7,730 nt of DNA from Chitinophagaceae bacterium (lineage in GTDB: Bacteria; Bacteroidota; Bacteroidia; Chitinophagales; Chitinophagaceae): NCBI GenBank assembly GCA_030151745.1, contig JASLDA010000219.1, positions 1-7,730 of the forward strand, read 5' to 3'. The position numbers and the translations under genes were made by a program. This document shows, one piece after another, positions 6,595 to 7,730 of the stretch; the stretch's first letter is position 1, and each line of letters begins with the position of its first letter. The notes under the pieces are model-generated. The model had not been told where the DNA came from. It was given only the letters and a program-made list of their open reading frames with translations, and searched no databases.

Positions 6595-6981
6595 TCAATC
6601 TCCTTCCACCTTTACGTGCCGGGTATCGTTCATATCCTCGTCGTCATCTTCGCTGGATTCGGTAAGGATGCGGATGAAGATGCTGGTGAAGGCCTTGATG
6701 ATGGCTTTTCGGGCCATAAAAAGCAGCAACAGCAGCAGCGCGAACAAGCCTGCGGTAATGAAGGCGCCGCCTATGCGGCTGCCCACCAGCTCCGTGAACG
6801 TTTCCATCAGGCCGAAGCCCAGGAAGGTAAGTACGGCAAGCGCGATAAACAGGTAGATAAAGGCGAGCATCAGGTTGCCCAAAAGCGTTGATGTGCGCTC
6901 AATCAGGCCCAGTTTAAAGAGCCCGAAGCGCACATCAATGAATTCGCTTGCCTTTTCTTTCCAGCGCGTGAAGAAATTCAT
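6595..6981 (-). CDS. Holin-like (phage holin superfamily III-type) two-helix membrane protein
   Basis: This 128-residue protein has an amphipathic N-terminal region (EFIDVRFGLFKLGLIERTSTLLG, about 13-35) and two strong membrane helices (about 36-58 and 70-90). A C-terminal cytosolic-looking tail ends in an acidic run, ESSEDDDED (108-116). This matches the chromosomal proteins usually annotated 'phage holin family protein' (PF07332-like) in Bacteroidota. No lysis gene, endolysin or other phage gene is nearby, so a lytic function is not supported. A role in the envelope, in partnership with the YtxH-like protein, is more plausible. It begins 15 bases after the YtxH-like gene and lies 28 bases before the basic protein gene, so the three form an operon. 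The start is the ATG at 6981, with no Shine-Dalgarno sequence. Confidence 0.82.
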   Translation of the reverse strand: MNFFTRWKEKASEFIDVRFGLFKLGLIERTSTLLGNLMLAFIYLFIALAVLTFLGFGLMETFTELVGSRIGGAFITAGLFALLLLLLFMARKAIIKAFTSIFIRILTESSEDDDEDMNDTRHVKVEGD

Positions 6982-6996
6982 CGGCGGAAAGCGGTA

Positions 6997-7203
6997 TTAG
7001 GCATTGTAGATTTCTTCCTCCAGGTCCTGCGCCTTTTTGGAGAAGCGCTGCTTCATGCTGTCCTGCAGCGAGTTCAGCTTGTCCTTGAGCTTGTCAACGG
7101 TTTCCTGGCGGCTTTCCTTGTCGGTGGCCAGTACATAGCCTACAGCTGCGCCTACGGCGGCGCCGATCAGCAGCGTAGCGACGGTTTTTCCGGTATTTGC
7201 CAT
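6997..7203 (-). CDS. YtxH-domain small membrane-anchored protein
   Basis: This 68-residue protein begins MANTGKTVATLLIGAAVGAA, a single Gly/Ala-rich membrane helix (about 7-26). A charged, probably coiled-coil segment follows (28-65: KESRQETVDKLKDKLNSLQ and onward to KKAQDLEEEI). This is the typical layout of YtxH/gas-vesicle-GvpP-like small proteins, which are often linked to general stress in other bacteria. The open frame extends upstream to 7569, but the ATG at 7203 is clearly right. The helix starts there, and the upstream codons are antisense to the transporter and have unrelated composition. It is the first gene of the minus-strand trio. A -7-like box (TTAATCTTTG on the minus strand, 7251-7260) lies about 40 bases upstream of the start. 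Confidence 0.88.
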   Translation of the reverse strand: MANTGKTVATLLIGAAVGAAVGYVLATDKESRQETVDKLKDKLNSLQDSMKQRFSKKAQDLEEEIYNA

Positions 7204-7404
7204 ACGTCTGTGGATTGAGATGGGTGAGAGTGAAAATGATTTATCAGCTGCAAAGATTAAAAGATCATGCCACTTACGGAATACCTGGCGCGGTTTTAAT
7301 ACGGGTGATATCCCGGTGAGGCACAGGGACTTTCTGCCATATAATACAGGCAGCGGCAAGATTCCCCGAAAATATTCACCGGACACCTGCGCTATACTTG
7401 TACA
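7204..7404. promoter_or_regulatory. Divergent promoter region between YtxH-like gene and AI-2E transporter gene
   Basis: This 201-base spacer is visibly richer in A+T than its flanks. On the minus strand AATCTTTG (7251-7258) matches TAnnTTTG at all but the first base and would give the YtxH-like gene a leader of roughly 40 bases. On the plus strand TATACTTG (7393-7400) matches at all but one base and ends 4 bases before the transporter GTG. A small inverted repeat, CTGCC (7334-7338) and GGCAG (7349-7353), encloses the A+T-rich sequence ATATAATACA. No convincing -33 elements are seen. Promoter assignments are inferred. Confidence 0.4.
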
Positions 7405-7730
7405 GTGATTACACCTACCCAAATCCGGCAATGCCTGCTCCTGCTGCTCATTTTGCTCGCGGCGATCCTCGTCGCCGTGCAGCTTTATCCCTTCGTGCCC
7501 GGGCTCCTGGGCGCCGCGACGCTGTATATCCTGCTCCGTCAATGGTTTTTCCGTCTTACGGTCGTCCATAACTGGAAGAAATGGATCGCGGCAACCGTAT
7601 TCATCCTGGGATCCCTGCTGGTATTCGTGCTGCCCTTCCTGGGCGCGGTACTCATGGTTGCGCCGAAGATCGCGCTCTTCACTGAGAACCCCAACCTGGT
7701 GTCGAACTCGATCCGCACCGTTACGGAACG
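7405..7730 (+). CDS. AI-2E/PerM-family transporter, N-terminal 108 codons
   Basis: The gene runs off the right edge. The visible residues contain a long hydrophobic pair near 10-44 (QCLLLLLILLAAILVAVQLY, then FVPGLLGAATLYILLRQWF) and a second block near 60-90 (WIAATVFILGSLLVFVLPFLGA). The feature P-F-V-P-G-L-L-G-A-A-T-L-Y-I-L-L-R is typical of the start of AI-2E/PerM-family membrane proteins, as is a polar stretch with W-K-K-W before the next helices. The family includes TqsA and Na+/H+ antiporters, so the substrate cannot be assigned. A GTG at 7405 is the only sensible start in this frame near the first helix; in-frame codons upstream give no ATG. It faces away from the YtxH-like trio across a 201-base spacer. 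The reading frame stays open to the last base. Confidence 0.82.
   Translation, partial: MITPTQIRQCLLLLLILLAAILVAVQLYPFVPGLLGAATLYILLRQWFFRLTVVHNWKKWIAATVFILGSLLVFVLPFLGAVLMVAPKIALFTENPNLVSNSIRTVTE

Noticed and set aside
6595..6981. Prophage remnant suggested by the holin-like gene
   Set aside because: No endolysin, structural, integrase or att-like sequence is seen, and the gene sits in a stress/envelope-type trio with host-like composition.
7220..7408. 62-codon frame in the spacer whose TGA overlaps the transporter GTG by 4 bases (GTGA), which resembles translational coupling
   Set aside because: It uses codons rare in the neighbouring genes (TTA, AGA, AGG), has no recognisable motif, and contains the candidate promoter elements of both flanking genes. 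The overlap is probably chance.
7204..7569. N-terminal extension of the YtxH-like protein to 190 residues
   Set aside because: The extension runs across the spacer and antisense to the transporter; the ATG at 7203 starts directly before the expected membrane helix.

Overview
The window reads as a compact, fairly G+C-rich chromosomal segment of a member of the Bacteroidota, most likely Chitinophagia-like. This is inferred from four things: start codons without recognisable Shine-Dalgarno sequences, TAnnTTTG-type promoter elements, the style of the cell-surface glycan proteins, and a YtxH / holin-like / basic-protein trio of a kind seen in that group. No taxonomic marker gene is present, so this is a lean rather than an identification. 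There is no rRNA, tRNA, CRISPR array, insertion sequence or integrase. Coding density is high, and the longest stretch without a gene is about 200 bases.

Left half, surface polysaccharide locus (1-5245). A minus-strand operon runs from a Wzx-type flippase (1610-3028) through a polytopic O-antigen ligase/polymerase-like protein with an unusual periplasmic region (69-1613) to the first 25 codons of a family 2 glycosyltransferase cut by the window edge (1-76). The genes overlap by 4 and 8 bases. Across a 97-base divergent promoter region, a plus-strand unit begins with a second O-antigen ligase/polymerase-family protein (3126-4436). A short single-domain polyprenyl-phosphate sugar phosphotransferase (4508-5245) follows and has its own promoter-like region containing a perfect 20-base palindrome. 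Together these supply the initiating transferase, a further transferase, the flippase and two candidate polymerase/ligase enzymes of a Wzx/Wzy-type pathway for a lipid-linked surface glycan.

Right half, stress and envelope genes (5280-7730). A tandem universal stress protein (5280-6110) follows the sugar transferase closely and may be co-transcribed with it. It converges, with a 3-base gap, on a minus-strand trio: a small YtxH-like protein (6997-7203), a two-helix holin-like membrane protein (6595-6981) and a very basic protein of unknown function (6114-6566). A 201-base divergent region separates the trio from the start of an AI-2E/PerM-family membrane transporter (7405 onward, GTG start, cut by the window edge).

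Nothing here amounts to a clearly new system. The points most worth checking are the palindromic operator candidate ahead of the sugar transferase, the two polymerase/ligase-like proteins facing apart in one locus, the His-rich and Ala/Asp-rich periplasmic insert in one of them, and the possible leaderless starts of two genes.
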